64,000 nt of DNA from Acinetobacter sp. ANC 4470 (GCF_002135335.1 NZ_NEGC01000003.1:186001-250000); one strand, 5' to 3'. Shown: positions 30,293 through 38,953, counted from the first letter of the stretch. The notes: generated by a model not told the origin, from the letters alone. A program made the numbers and translations.

Positions 30293-31807
30293 TTAAGCAG
30301 CTGTATCTTGTGATCTTTTAATTAGCAATTTTAAAAGATATTGATCCAACAACTGTATTTCATCAGTGCTAAATTGAAAACCAAGTTTGGTTCTACGCCA
30401 TAAAATATCTTGACTGGTTCTAGCCCACTCTTGATCTACCAGATAATCGACTTCTTTGGCAAATAAGCCATGTCCAACCCCCCCCCCAAGTTCATCAGAG
30501 ATTGAAACGCCATTTAAAAACCCCCAGACCCTTGAACCATAAGCATGTGCCCACCTCGAAGCCAATTCAAAAGATACATCTTGAACCGCTTGTACAATCT
30601 GCTGAATTAAAAGCTCAACTGAAACCAAGTTCTCCGCACCAGGTAATAAGGCTTTTTCTGTCCAAGGCTTTTTCATGGTCGGGAAGAAAGGTTGCAAATG
30701 TGTCATAGCAGATTCCGCTAACTTTCTATAGGTGGTCAGTTTCCCACCAAATATCGAAAGCAAGGGCGCACCCTGCTCTTGCGCGAGAGCCAAAGTATAA
30801 TCACGAGTGATCGCCGATGGATTATCAGACTCATCATCACATAAAGACCTGACCCCTGAATAGGTATATAAAATATCCTGAGGAGCTAACTGATGCTTAA
30901 AGTGATCATTATAAACATCCAACAAATAGTCCATTTCAGGCTGGGTAATAGCGACTTTATTTAAATCACCTTGATATTCATGATCCGTCGTACCAATTAA
31001 GGTGTATTGATCTAAATAAGGAATCGCAAAAACAATCCGCTGATCATCATTTTGCAGGATAAAAGCTTTATCTCCATCATATATTCTCGGCACAATAATA
31101 TGACTACCTTGAACTAGTCGCAGACCATAAGGTGATTTTTGTTTTAAATTTTGTTGAATAAATTGAGCCACCCACGGCCCAGCAGCATTCACCAACGCTT
31201 TAGCCTGAACGGTATAACTGCCTTGCATATTTTCTAAATGAACCACCCACAAGCCATTTTCACGGTAAGCTGATGTACATCGGGTTTGGGTCGCAATATG
31301 AGCCCCTCGTTCCCGCGCCTGTATCGCATTTAAAACCACTAATCGTGCATCATCTACAGTACAATCAGAATATTCAAAACCCTGTGTAATTTCTGCTTTT
31401 AAAGGGCTTGTTGCAGCATCAAAAGTAATATGATTTGAACCTGCTAATTTTTCTCTTTTACCCAAATGATCATAAAAAAATAAGCCTGTTCGAATCAGCC
31501 ATGCAGGACGTAAATGTGGCTGATGAGGCATAATAAAACGTAAAGGACGAATAATATGAGGTGCTTTGGCTAGTAAAATCTCTCGTTCTACTAAAGCTTC
31601 ATGTACCAGACGAAACTCTTTATGCTCAAGATAACGTAAACCACCATGAATAAGCTTACTGCTCGCTGAAGAAGTATGGCTGGCTAAATCATCCTTTTCA
31701 CATAGGAATACAGACAAGCCACGTCCTACAGCGTCAACAGCAACACCAACGCCATTAATACCACCACCAACAACAACAACATCATAAACTGGATGACTAA
31801 CTTGCAT
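30293..31807 (-). CDS. glpD: Aerobic glycerol-3-phosphate dehydrogenase
   Basis: A 504-residue FAD enzyme on the inner face of the membrane that oxidises glycerol-3-phosphate to DHAP and feeds electrons to quinone. The FAD motif is VVVGGGINGVGVAVDAVGRG, followed by SSKLIHGGLRYLE and the late GGKLTTYRKLAE, all typical of GlpD. ATG 31807 has GGAGGTG 3-4 nt upstream and is chosen over ATG 31831. A run of ten G lies in the coding strand at 30487-30478 (codons for GGGV near residue 445), a potential slippage site. No glpF or glpK is adjacent. Confidence 0.95.
   Translation of the reverse strand: MQVSHPVYDVVVVGGGINGVGVAVDAVGRGLSVFLCEKDDLASHTSSASSKLIHGGLRYLEHKEFRLVHEALVEREILLAKAPHIIRPLRFIMPHQPHLRPAWLIRTGLFFYDHLGKREKLAGSNHITFDAATSPLKAEITQGFEYSDCTVDDARLVVLNAIQARERGAHIATQTRCTSAYRENGLWVVHLENMQGSYTVQAKALVNAAGPWVAQFIQQNLKQKSPYGLRLVQGSHIIVPRIYDGDKAFILQNDDQRIVFAIPYLDQYTLIGTTDHEYQGDLNKVAITQPEMDYLLDVYNDHFKHQLAPQDILYTYSGVRSLCDDESDNPSAITRDYTLALAQEQGAPLLSIFGGKLTTYRKLAESAMTHLQPFFPTMKKPWTEKALLPGAENLVSVELLIQQIVQAVQDVSFELASRWAHAYGSRVWGFLNGVSISDELGGGVGHGLFAKEVDYLVDQEWARTSQDILWRRTKLGFQFSTDEIQLLDQYLLKLLIKRSQDTAA
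30478..30487 (-). repeat. Ten-G homopolymer inside glpD
   Basis: The coding strand reads three GGG codons and then GTT, so ten consecutive G in an AT-rich gene. The frame is intact at this length. Confidence 0.95.
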
Positions 31808-32152
31808 GATCACCTCCCTTATATTATTCAAAAAACGGGCTTAAATTTCTTCTTATTTTATAAAACTTAACACCATTTAAAGTGAAATGACACTGAGAAA
31901 TTATCTGTCAGCTTAATGCAAATAAAATAACCATTTCACATCAAAACTTAAAGTATTTACAGCAACAACTTATGCTCCCTTTCTTTTAAACCTACTCCTT
32001 TAAAAAAATTAATACCGAACACTTTTCATACAAAACCAAAAACCCAGACGCTTATCTTATACCGTTAAAACAATTCGTTTACCATTCAAACAGAATAACA
32101 AAATGGACTTGTACAGATAATTGAACAAAATGCCTCACAAGCAAATTTAGAC
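31808..32152. other. Intergenic region glpD / transporter remnant
   Basis: 345 bp of AT-rich DNA with the glpD promoter and Shine-Dalgarno sequence at its left edge. No ORF, RNA gene or clear dyad seen. Confidence 0.4.
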
Positions 32153-33412
32153 ATGAAAACACGGGTTAAATCCATTCTGGGTGGATCAGCGGGTAATTTA
32201 GTTGAATGCTATGTCTATGCCGCATTTACATTATATTTTGCCCATTTATTCTTCCCCAAAGGTAGTCCAACTACACAATTACTCCAAGCTGCTGCTATTT
32301 TCGCTGTCGGCTTGTTAATACGCCTGATTGAGGGCTTAGATTATGGGCATTTACTTGGACAAAAAAGGGCGTAAATCAGGTCTTATCCTTTCCGTAACAC
32401 TTATGTGTATGGTTCTCTGATGATCGAAATCGCTCCCACGCATGATCAAATTGGGATATTTTCACCGATTATTTTAGTGGTGGTCCGACTCATTCAAGGC
32501 TTAAATATCGGTGGAGAATATGCTGCAAGTGCAACCCATCTAAGTGAAATGGCAGAAAGAAAAAGACGCGGCTTTTTTCTATTTTTCAGTACATCACCCT
32601 TATTGTAGGACAGTTCACCGCGCTCTGCGTTTTACTCATTTTACAATTTGTGCTCACCGAAAACAGCTGCATGACTGGAGATGGCGAATCTCGTTCTTTA
32701 TCGGTTCTTGCCTCGCTATTGTGGTCTTTTATATTCGTCACGGATTATTAGAAAGCCAATCTTTTTAAAATGCACAACAAGATAAAAACCAACCTGAATC
32801 CAGTAAGTTTCCCTTATTTAAACATTATTCTAAACAGGCATTTACGGTTTTATTTTTAACTGCTGGGGGTACTGTTGCTTTTTACACCTACGCCACTTAT
32901 CTACAAAAATATCTGATGAATACTTCTAGATTTAGCAAACCTGAAGCTACGTAAATACAACCTTGGCACTGTTTATTTTCATATATTTACAACCGTTCGC
33001 AGGGGCTTTGTCCTATAAAGTTGGTCGAAAACCACTCATAACTAGCTTTGGTGTACTCGTTGTGTTATTTACCTATTTCCTCTTTGATAAATTAGGACAA
33101 ACTCAAGATTATTGGTCAGCATTTTGGATTTGCTTAGCAGGTTTAGTGATTGTTACAGGTTACACATCCATTAATGCTGTGGTTAAAGCTGAGATGTTTC
33201 CTGCCCATATCCGCGCATTAGGAGTCGCCCTTCCCTATGCCCTTGCCAATACCCTATTTGGAGGAACAGCAGAGTTTTTCGCTCTCAGTTTTAAAGAAGC
33301 GGGGCATGAGTCTTGGTACTTCATTTATGTCACCATTTTAATTTCTATCTCTTTGATTGTTTATATTTTTATGAAAGATACAAAACACCATTCAGAAATT
33401 AAAGAACATTAA
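32153..33412 (+). pseudogene. Decayed MFS organic-acid/H+ symporter (KgtP-like)
   Basis: Four frame-disrupted pieces align in order with alpha-ketoglutarate permease-type MHS transporters. The pieces start with VKSILGGSAGNLVECYVYAAF (the WYD before YVYAAF is lost), then LIQGLNIGGEYAASATHLSE, WRISFFIGSCLAIVVFYIRHG, and the C-terminal half from about 32963 ending MKDTKHHSEIKEH. Frameshifts lie near 32345 and 32580, and in-frame stops near 32768 and 32953. Intact relatives have about 430 residues. The pieces are non-functional as a whole. Confidence 0.85.
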
Positions 33413-33447
33413 TTCTGCTTCAATTCTGCTTCATTAAAAAATCATCG

Positions 33448-33485
33448 AAAAAGCTTTCTAAATGTTCACCATTGGAAAGCTTTTT
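33448..33485 (+). terminator. Terminator-like hairpin
   Basis: AAAAAGCTTTC and GAAAGCTTTTT pair over 11 bp with a 16-nt loop, just after the transporter remnant. Confidence 0.65.
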
Positions 33486-33570
33486 TATGGAATATCGACC
33501 GATCTAAGATCGTTAAAAAAACGAGCTTATGGCATACTCAATAGAATAATAACGCTTGGAACTTTTGAAA

Positions 33571-33999
33571 ATGAACAATAGATATAAATTGCTTGGCTTA
33601 GGTTTTATTGCACTTGGGCTTGCTGCATGTCAAAGCACGCCTCTTCAAGACAATGGCAATACAGGCTATCAAATTGAAAGCCAATCGAAGAATACTGCAA
33701 CATTGGCTTATACTTTGGCTGGTCGTCAAAACCAACAAAAGGATGAAAATAAATTACAACGTGCATGTCAAAAAGTTCTAGGCGCAAATAAACAATACAC
33801 CTTAAGTATTTTAAGTATCAATGAAATTGTAAATCCTGCCACTCAACCCGAGAAATTTGGTCGTCAAATTGGCAACAGCCGTACCAGCATTGGGCTATCG
33901 AATACGCCCGACCTATACAACAGCGAAGATTATGCAACTCGCCAAGCCTTAGATGCTCGTCCGAGTACATTACGTGTGGTTCGTTATACTTGTTCTTAA
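33571..33999 (+). CDS. Lipoprotein of unknown function
   Basis: 142 residues. Lipobox LAAC (Cys20) follows a hydrophobic signal; the mature part is polar with two Cys (about 64 and 141) that could pair. No domain recognised. ATG 33571 (MNNRYKLLGLGF) gives a standard lipoprotein signal; an in-frame TTG at 33556 is less likely. It stands alone between two convergent features. Confidence 0.6.
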   Translation: MNNRYKLLGLGFIALGLAACQSTPLQDNGNTGYQIESQSKNTATLAYTLAGRQNQQKDENKLQRACQKVLGANKQYTLSILSINEIVNPATQPEKFGRQIGNSRTSIGLSNTPDLYNSEDYATRQALDARPSTLRVVRYTCS

Positions 34000-34026
34000 A
34001 TAAAAATAATCTTTATAAGACGCTAA

Positions 34027-34695
34027 TTACAGCGTCTTATAAAAACTGACATTACGAAATTCTTTCGATTCATCCAAATCAGGCCAAGTGGTGGCGCTAC
34101 GTTCATCCAATTTTTGATACTTCGGATGACTAAAGTTTTTCACTCGACTGTCTGCCACCCAAACTTCTAGCGCAAATTTTAAAAATTCATCTAAGAAAAA
34201 ACGATTACATTGATCATAAAGTACATCCGCAGCCAAGAGTACATCGACTTGTTCCGCTTGATACAGATCATCTAAATATTCGAGTTCCACATCATTTAAT
34301 TCAGCATTGGCACGGCATGAATCCAAACTGATGGGATCTATATCACAACAAATCACGCGTTTTGCCCCTGCCATTTTCGCTGCAATCGCCACGACACCCG
34401 ATCCCGCACCAAAGTCCAAAATGACTTTATTTTTGACATGATGCGGCTCGGCAAGCAACCACTGCGCCATTGCCAATCCTGAAGCCCAACAGAAGATCCA
34501 ATACGGTGTATCGTTCCAAATGCGACGAATCACTTCATCATCCAAGCGATCGGTTGGAAATATGGGTGGAATAAGCCACAGTGAAATGGCAGTCTCAGGG
34601 AGTTGCTGAGCTAAAAGCTCACAATTTGGAATCACTTCATGCAAGGCTTGAAGCAAATGTTCCGGGGCTTGATGAAATTGGAAAGTACAGCTCAT
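34027..34695 (-). CDS. Class I SAM-dependent methyltransferase (ETF-beta/PrmA-like)
   Basis: 222 residues. The SAM-binding motif VILDFGAGSGVVAIAAKMAGA and acidic loop VICCDIDPISLDSCRANAELN resemble the PrmA / electron-transfer-flavoprotein-beta lysine methyltransferase group. LLAADVLYDQ stands in place of an NPPY motif, which argues for protein rather than nucleic-acid-base N-methylation. The target is unproven. Confidence 0.75.
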   Translation of the reverse strand: MSCTFQFHQAPEHLLQALHEVIPNCELLAQQLPETAISLWLIPPIFPTDRLDDEVIRRIWNDTPYWIFCWASGLAMAQWLLAEPHHVKNKVILDFGAGSGVVAIAAKMAGAKRVICCDIDPISLDSCRANAELNDVELEYLDDLYQAEQVDVLLAADVLYDQCNRFFLDEFLKFALEVWVADSRVKNFSHPKYQKLDERSATTWPDLDESKEFRNVSFYKTL

Positions 34696-34748
34696 AGATA
34701 AGCCTTGAAAACTTATTAGAATTTACAATGATAGTTTGATACACGATA

Positions 34749-34882
34749 TGCCATCTACAGCTGTTCGAGGCAGACCATCATTAAATAATTAATATTTTTG
34801 CGACATATTAAATCAACGATTTAATATGTCGAGTTCTGTAGATGGCAATGGTTTTGGTTACTTTTGCCGAAACAAAAGTAAC
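34749..34882. repeat. Compound palindromic intergenic repeat (copy A)
   Basis: Outer arms TGCCATCTACAG (34749-34760) and CTGTAGATGGCA (34836-34847) enclose a perfect hairpin with 14-bp arms (CGACATATTAAATC at 34801-34814, complement at 34818-34831). A second hairpin follows at once: GTTACTTTTG, CCGAAA, CAAAAGTAAC (34857-34882). The trailing part is related to the element at 44767-44861. Confidence 0.7.
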
Positions 34883-34945
34883 ATACGAGCTTCTTACATC
34901 AATAGTTACAACGAAAAGACTCCGTCGTGACTCATATCAATCGAA

Positions 34946-35794
34946 TTAAACTAAAGCTTTTTCAGCAGCTTCAACCGTTTGACGAATCAACGTGGTAATG
35001 GTCATTGGCCCTACGCCACCTGGAACAGGTGTATACGCAGATGCCACATCTTCAATACCAACCAATTGAATATCACCCACACCACCGCCATCACGTGGAT
35101 GGAAACCAGCATCGACCACCACAGCACCTTGTTTAATCCAGTCTTTTTGGATCAATTCAGCTTTACCCACCGCACCCACAATAATATCCGCTTGTTTTAC
35201 AAGTTCTGGAAGATTTTTGGTCCGTGAATGACAAATCGTTACTGTTGCATTGGCTTGCAGCAACATCATCGCCATTGGTTTACCCAAAATTGCAGAACGA
35301 CCAACAACGACCGCATGTTGACCTGAAATTTCAATATTATTTTCTTTTAGAATGGTCATGATGCCGGCAGGCGTTGCAGAACCATACGCTGCTTCACCCA
35401 TTGCCATACGACCAAAACCAAGGCAAGTTACGCCATCTACGTCTTTTGCAAGTGAGATTGCATCGAAACATGCACGCTCATCAATTTGCTCTGGTACTGG
35501 ATGTTGCAACAAAATACCGTGAACATCTGGGTTGGCGTTTAATTTCTCAATTTCAGCAAGTAATTGTTCAGTGGTGGTTTCTGTACCTAATTCAATTTTT
35601 AATGAATCCATACCGACACGACGGCAAGCATTACCTTTCATACGTACATACGTTGCAGATGCACCATCATCACCGACCAAAATCGTCGCAAGAATTGGGG
35701 TACGACCTGTTTTTGCTTTTAACGCTTCTACACGTGTTAACAAGTCAGCTTCAATTTGTTTTGCCAATGCACGACCATCTAAAACTAATGCCAC
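34946..35794 (-). CDS. folD: Bifunctional methylene-THF dehydrogenase / methenyl-THF cyclohydrolase
   Basis: A 282-residue FolD that interconverts 5,10-methylene-THF, 5,10-methenyl-THF and 10-formyl-THF with NADP. The active-site Tyr/Lys are in [21 protein letters not shown] and the DVDG motif ([10 protein letters not shown]) bind folate. The Rossmann part has [17 protein letters not shown], and the C-terminal [11 protein letters not shown] is the family signature. It works in the same one-carbon pathway as fthC at 1.4 kb. Confidence 0.97.
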   Translation of the reverse strand: MALVLDGRALAKQIEADLLTRVEALKAKTGRTPILATILVGDDGASATYVRMKGNACRRVGMDSLKIELGTETTTEQLLAEIEKLNANPDVHGILLQHPVPEQIDERACFDAISLAKDVDGVTCLGFGRMAMGEAAYGSATPAGIMTILKENNIEISGQHAVVVGRSAILGKPMAMMLLQANATVTICHSRTKNLPELVKQADIIVGAVGKAELIQKDWIKQGAVVVDAGFHPRDGGGVGDIQLVGIEDVASAYTPVPGGVGPMTITTLIRQTVEAAEKALV

Positions 35795-35901
35795 GGCACA
35801 TCTCCAGAGTAGATATGAATCAATTTCGCAAATAATACATGATTATTTAGACAATTTTATTCTATATGCCGATTTTATGTGCATATACACTATTTATAGT
35901 A

Positions 35902-35929
35902 TTGTTTTTTTTTCAAAGATTGCTAATAT
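35902..35929 (+). promoter_or_regulatory. Promoter of the tRNA-Cys / tRNA-Leu unit
   Basis: TTGTTT (35902-35907) and TAATAT (35924-35929), 16-bp spacer, 17 bp before the mature tRNA-Cys. Confidence 0.5.
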
Positions 35930-35946
35930 ACGCATCAACAAGACAT

Positions 35947-36020
35947 GGCGGGGTGGCAGAGTGGTCATGCAGCGGACTGCAACTCCGTGTACGCCGGTTC
36001 GATTCCGACCTCCGCCTCCA
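35947..36020 (+). tRNA. tRNA-Cys (GCA)
   Basis: 74 nt ending in encoded CCA. The 7-bp acceptor stem is GGCGGGG with CTCCGCC, discriminator T. The anticodon loop CTGCAAC carries GCA. The T-arm TTCGATTC is present. Confidence 0.96.
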
Positions 36021-36032
36021 TCTTGTTAAAAT

Positions 36033-36118
36033 GCCCGAGTGGTGAAATCGGTAGACACAGGGGATTTAAAATCCCCCGCCCACAAAGCGTGCCAGTTCGA
36101 GTCTGGCCTCGGGCACCA
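36033..36118 (+). tRNA. tRNA-Leu (TAA)
   Basis: 86 nt with CCA encoded. Acceptor stem GCCCGAG/CTCGGGC. The anticodon stem GGGGA/TCCCC encloses TTTAAAA, anticodon TAA. A long variable arm fits a class II tRNA. It is 12 bp from tRNA-Cys in one transcript. Confidence 0.96.
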
Positions 36119-36152
36119 TTTTAATACTTCTTAAAATGGTGCAATAAAAATC

Positions 36153-36173
36153 CCAGCTTATGCTGGTTTTTTT
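36153..36173 (+). terminator. Terminator of the tRNA unit
   Basis: CCAGC, loop TTAT, GCTGG, then seven T. Confidence 0.88.
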
Positions 36174-36301
36174 ATGTCTGAAATTTGAGTTTAACAGTAT
36201 TTATATAATAAAAAATTCAGCGATTAATTACTGATCTTCATTTTTCATTTTGAATCCCTCCTTACACAGCAATACTGCTCATCTTTTAAAACAGAGAAAA
36301 A

Positions 36302-36328
36302 AAATCCCTCTTTATTACAGAGGGATTT
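36302..36328 (-). terminator. Terminator of the quinone oxidoreductase gene
   Basis: AAATCCCTC / GAGGGATTT with a 9-nt loop; on the minus strand it is followed by a run of T, 17 bp after the stop codon. Confidence 0.8.
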
Positions 36329-36344
36329 AGGAAGACTTAAATTT

Positions 36345-37337
36345 TTAAATCACTTCCACCACAATCTTACCGACATGATCACCTATATCCATCGCAATAT
36401 GCGCATCGACAATTTGATCAAACTTAAAAGTCTTATAGATCATAGGTAAGCATTCACCTTTTGCCCAAAGTGGCGCAACAGTGCCTTTTAAGCCTTGAGC
36501 AATTTCAGCTTTTTCAGCCGTGGTACGCGCTCGCATAGTTGAACCGGTAATGGTCAAACGTTTCATCATAATTTGACCGAGTTTTACCTCTTTGGCTTTT
36601 GCCCCACCCAAAAATGCGATATAGACCAAACGACCATCACGACGTAAAAGGTTTAAATTACGTTCTAAATAAGGTGCACCCACCATATCTAAAATCACAT
36701 CTACGCCACCATTATCCGTTTTCTCATTAATCACTTGTTCAAAGTCTTGAGTTTTATAGTTAATGGCTGTTGTTAAATCTGAAATTGCAGCTACTTTTTC
36801 ATCTGTACCTACTGTAGCAAAGGTTTTAAGACCAAGTGCTTTACACAGCATCAACGCAGTCGTACCAATCCCACTGGTTCCACCATGAACCAAAATAGTT
36901 TCGCCTGCTTTGGCTTTAGCCATTTGGAATACATTCGCCCAGACGGTAAAGAAAGTTTCCGGAATAGCTGCCGCTTGGCTAAAACTGACATTTTCAGGAA
37001 TGTTCAAAGTTTGGCTTTCAGGCACAACGCAATATTCTGCGTAGCCACCACCATTAGTAAGCCCACAAACTTTGTCACCCACTTTAAACTGAGTAACATT
37101 TGCACCGACTGCAATAATCTCCCCAGCCACTTCCAAGCCCGGTACAGGTGTTACACCTTTAGGCATTGGGTATAAACCTTGACGTTGCAAAATATCTGGA
37201 CGGTTAATACCAAAAGCATACACTTTAACCAATACTTCGTCTGCTTGTGCAGTTGGAATAGCAACCGTTTCATAGGCTAATTTTTCTGGGCCACCAGCTT
37301 CGGTAATGATGACGTGTTGCATGGTTGCTTGTGACAT
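36345..37337 (-). CDS. NAD(P)H:quinone oxidoreductase, zinc-independent MDR family
   Basis: A 330-residue member of the PIG3/quinone-oxidoreductase group of medium-chain dehydrogenases. The GroES-like domain (about 30-130) lacks the catalytic Zn cysteines. The NADPH motif is VHGGTSGIGTTALMLCKALG. INRPDILQRQGLYP is typical of this subgroup. It reduces quinones or aldehydes with NADPH; the substrate is not defined. ATG 37337 (MSQATMQHV) has an AGGGAA upstream and is preferred to ATG 37364. It sits downstream of the PadR-DUF operon but has its own 140-bp upstream region. Confidence 0.87.
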   Translation of the reverse strand: MSQATMQHVIITEAGGPEKLAYETVAIPTAQADEVLVKVYAFGINRPDILQRQGLYPMPKGVTPVPGLEVAGEIIAVGANVTQFKVGDKVCGLTNGGGYAEYCVVPESQTLNIPENVSFSQAAAIPETFFTVWANVFQMAKAKAGETILVHGGTSGIGTTALMLCKALGLKTFATVGTDEKVAAISDLTTAINYKTQDFEQVINEKTDNGGVDVILDMVGAPYLERNLNLLRRDGRLVYIAFLGGAKAKEVKLGQIMMKRLTITGSTMRARTTAEKAEIAQGLKGTVAPLWAKGECLPMIYKTFKFDQIVDAHIAMDIGDHVGKIVVEVI

Positions 37338-37479
37338 GTGCTTTCCCTGTTCGTTACTTTTCAAGTTTATTGAGCTTATTTGAACATAGATGGAGAAAGG
37401 AATGAAGTCAGGTCGGACTTATGTCTTAAGCCAACTCATCAAGAAAAAAAATAGCTAAACTTTATCTGACTGATCAACA

Positions 37480-37740
37480 TTACTTTGCTGAATGATTAGC
37501 TGAAGCAACAAAAGGCATCAGCAGTTTACGAACCAAAGGTATAAAGACCAGAATTAATGGAAAAGCCACCAACCACGACAATACCCATGTATGCAGCCAA
37601 ATCGAAATAAATCCATCGACGAAGCCTTTATTCATCAATAGGTTAAAGCACGACAGTGCGCCACTCATGACACATGACAGGATTAAAGGCATGAGCCAAG
37701 CCATATGTTTAGGATGAAATTTTGGAAGAGAATTTGACAT
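37480..37740 (-). CDS. DUF2798 small membrane protein
   Basis: 86 residues with two hydrophobic helices (about 14-36 and 48-72). The pattern KHMAWLMPLILSCVMSGALS and WLVAFPLILVFIPLVRKL matches DUF2798. Function unknown. It follows the DUF3861 gene by about 33 bp and is probably part of the padR operon. Confidence 0.75.
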   Translation of the reverse strand: MSNSLPKFHPKHMAWLMPLILSCVMSGALSCFNLLMNKGFVDGFISIWLHTWVLSWLVAFPLILVFIPLVRKLLMPFVASANHSAK

Positions 37741-37773
37741 AAAATACCTTAGGGATATGGATTAAATAAGCAC

Positions 37774-38076
37774 TTAGCTTTCTTTTGGGGCAGATTTTTT
37801 CAGCGCCTGAATAAATTGCACAAACTGAGGCATAAACTCTTTAAACAAAGGTACATCTTTATTTTCCAGTAACGCCTCACCCAACAGTTTTAGTCCAACT
37901 GCGAAAGCCTTTGCAGATTCATCATCAACCAGTTCTGTTTTCTGCACATGCGCCAATACTTTAAAAATATCATCATGGTTATAGGCTTTAAACTGCAATG
38001 CTTCTGTATACGTTGATGGCTGACCTTCTGCATCAGCAATATGTTTTACAGTCACTTCATATTCATGTTGTTTCAT
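37774..38076 (-). CDS. DUF3861 protein
   Basis: 100 residues, soluble, starting MKQHEYEVTVKHIADAEG with a C-terminal helix and charged tail. This is the DUF3861 pattern; the function is unknown. It starts 9 bp after the padR stop, preceded by AGGAG, so it belongs to the padR operon and may be controlled by PadR. Confidence 0.75.
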   Translation of the reverse strand: MKQHEYEVTVKHIADAEGQPSTYTEALQFKAYNHDDIFKVLAHVQKTELVDDESAKAFAVGLKLLGEALLENKDVPLFKEFMPQFVQFIQALKKSAPKES

Positions 38077-38085
38077 ATTTTTCTC

Positions 38086-38606
38086 CTACAAGCAGCCAAT
38101 ATTTACCGCTGCTTGATCGATTTGCTCTGCAATTAGACGGACTTCTTCTGCACTGGTTTCTGAGTTTTTCAGCTTCAGGCGTAAAAAGGTTTTTAGATTT
38201 TCCATCGCACGATGAATGTCGATGTATTGCTGATTGTTTTGAATTTCGCGTCGGGTTTCGAATCGAGCTAGAATGTTTTCGACTTGTGTTTGCCGAGCAT
38301 TTAAATGTTCTACGCCTGTTTGGCTGATGCTGTATTGCTTACGATCACCTTCGATTTTTTCTGCGGAGATGAACTGCATATCTTCTAGATAATTCAGTGT
38401 TGGATAAATCGTACCTGCGCTTGGGGTGTAACCACCACCAACGATCTCACTATTTCTTTAATAATTTCATAGCCATGTTTAGGTGCGAGCGAGATGAGAT
38501 GTAACACCACGAGCTTCATATGCCCTGCTTCAAACAGGCGGTTTTTACGTGGTGTTTGGGTGCTTTCTAAGCCTGTAAGTAGTTCTGAATTTGGAGTTTT
38601 AGACAT
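38086..38606 (-). pseudogene. PadR-family transcriptional regulator, frameshifted
   Basis: The N-terminal part from ATG 38606 reads into the PadR winged helix (HMKLVVLHLISLAPKHGYEIIKEI) and then shifts to a frame that stops at about 38394. The other frame continues the expected text: EIVGGGYTPSAGTIYPTLNYL, EDMQFISAEKIEGDRKQYSI and the C-terminal dimerisation helices to 38086. One base is missing near 38450, inside the recognition region, so the whole protein (about 173 residues) cannot be made by normal translation. Intact PadR proteins repress their own operon. A sequencing error at this site is the alternative. Confidence 0.8.
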
Positions 38607-38609
38607 AAC

Positions 38610-38644
38610 TAAGATATAGCTTAATTAAATTAAGATGTATCTTA
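38610..38644. promoter_or_regulatory. 35-bp dyad operator of padR
   Basis: TAAGATA (38610-38616) and TATCTTA (38638-38644), with inner CTTAAT (38620-38625) and ATTAAG (38629-38634), form a nearly perfect dyad centred at 38627. It lies four bases before the padR start codon, where a self-repressing PadR dimer would bind. Confidence 0.75.
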
Positions 38645-38715
38645 TAGTGTTTTTTTTATTTAAAGCACTGTTTTATAGTTGATAGAATAAAAATTAAAGT
38701 CTATTTAAGCTAACC

Positions 38716-38745
38716 ACTTACTTTATTTAATAAATCGTATATAAT
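38716..38745 (+). promoter_or_regulatory. Promoter of the retron RNA
   Basis: A consensus TATAAT lies at 38740-38745. The -35 is weak (ACTTAC/CTTACT around 38716-38722). A start site about 6-7 nt downstream falls exactly at the a1 arm of the retron RNA (38751), which supports it. Confidence 0.7.
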
Positions 38746-38750
38746 TTTGA

Positions 38751-38912
38751 GAGAACTCTTTAGCTTTATTTAGGTTACTAAAACCTAAATAGTTCGGCGT
38801 TTCGCCGAACTCTAATCGATTGTCAACTTCTAGGGTTGCGCTAATTCCCTTTTTCCTCATCCTAAAGGAATCGGAAAAATGAAATTACCGCATCCCTGTG
38901 TAAAGAGTTTTT
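38751..38912 (+). ncRNA. Retron msr-msd non-coding RNA
   Basis: Arm a1 (38751-38762, GAGAACTCTTTA) pairs with a2 (38901-38912, TAAAGAGTTTTT) over 12 bp, including two G-U pairs. The branch guanosine is predicted at G38763, in TTAGC, the same context as in Ec86. The msr has two stem-loops: ATTTAGGTT/AACCTAAAT (38768-38790) and AGTTCGGCG/CGCCGAACT (38791-38811). The msd is a long imperfect hairpin, 38832-38856 with 38873-38897, 21 of 25 pairs matching and a 16-nt loop. Reverse transcription of msd from the 2'-OH of the branch G would give msDNA of about 65-70 nt. The exact end points are inferred. Confidence 0.87.
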
Positions 38913-38913
38913 T

Positions 38914-38940
38914 GAAATGGGCATATGCCCATTTCTTTTT
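38914..38940 (+). terminator. Terminator/attenuator between retron RNA and effector gene
   Basis: A 22-nt perfect palindrome (GAAATGGGCAT and its complement, 38914-38935) is followed by five T. It sits two bases after a2 and 13 bp before the effector start. It should end most transcripts after the RNA and let a minority read through. Confidence 0.8.
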
Positions 38941-38953
38941 ATGTAGATAAAAG

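Noticed and set aside
35947-36118. tRNA-Cys/tRNA-Leu as an integration site for the neighbouring accessory genes
   Set aside because: No integrase and no repeated tRNA 3' end were seen nearby; the tRNAs are complete and have their own terminator.
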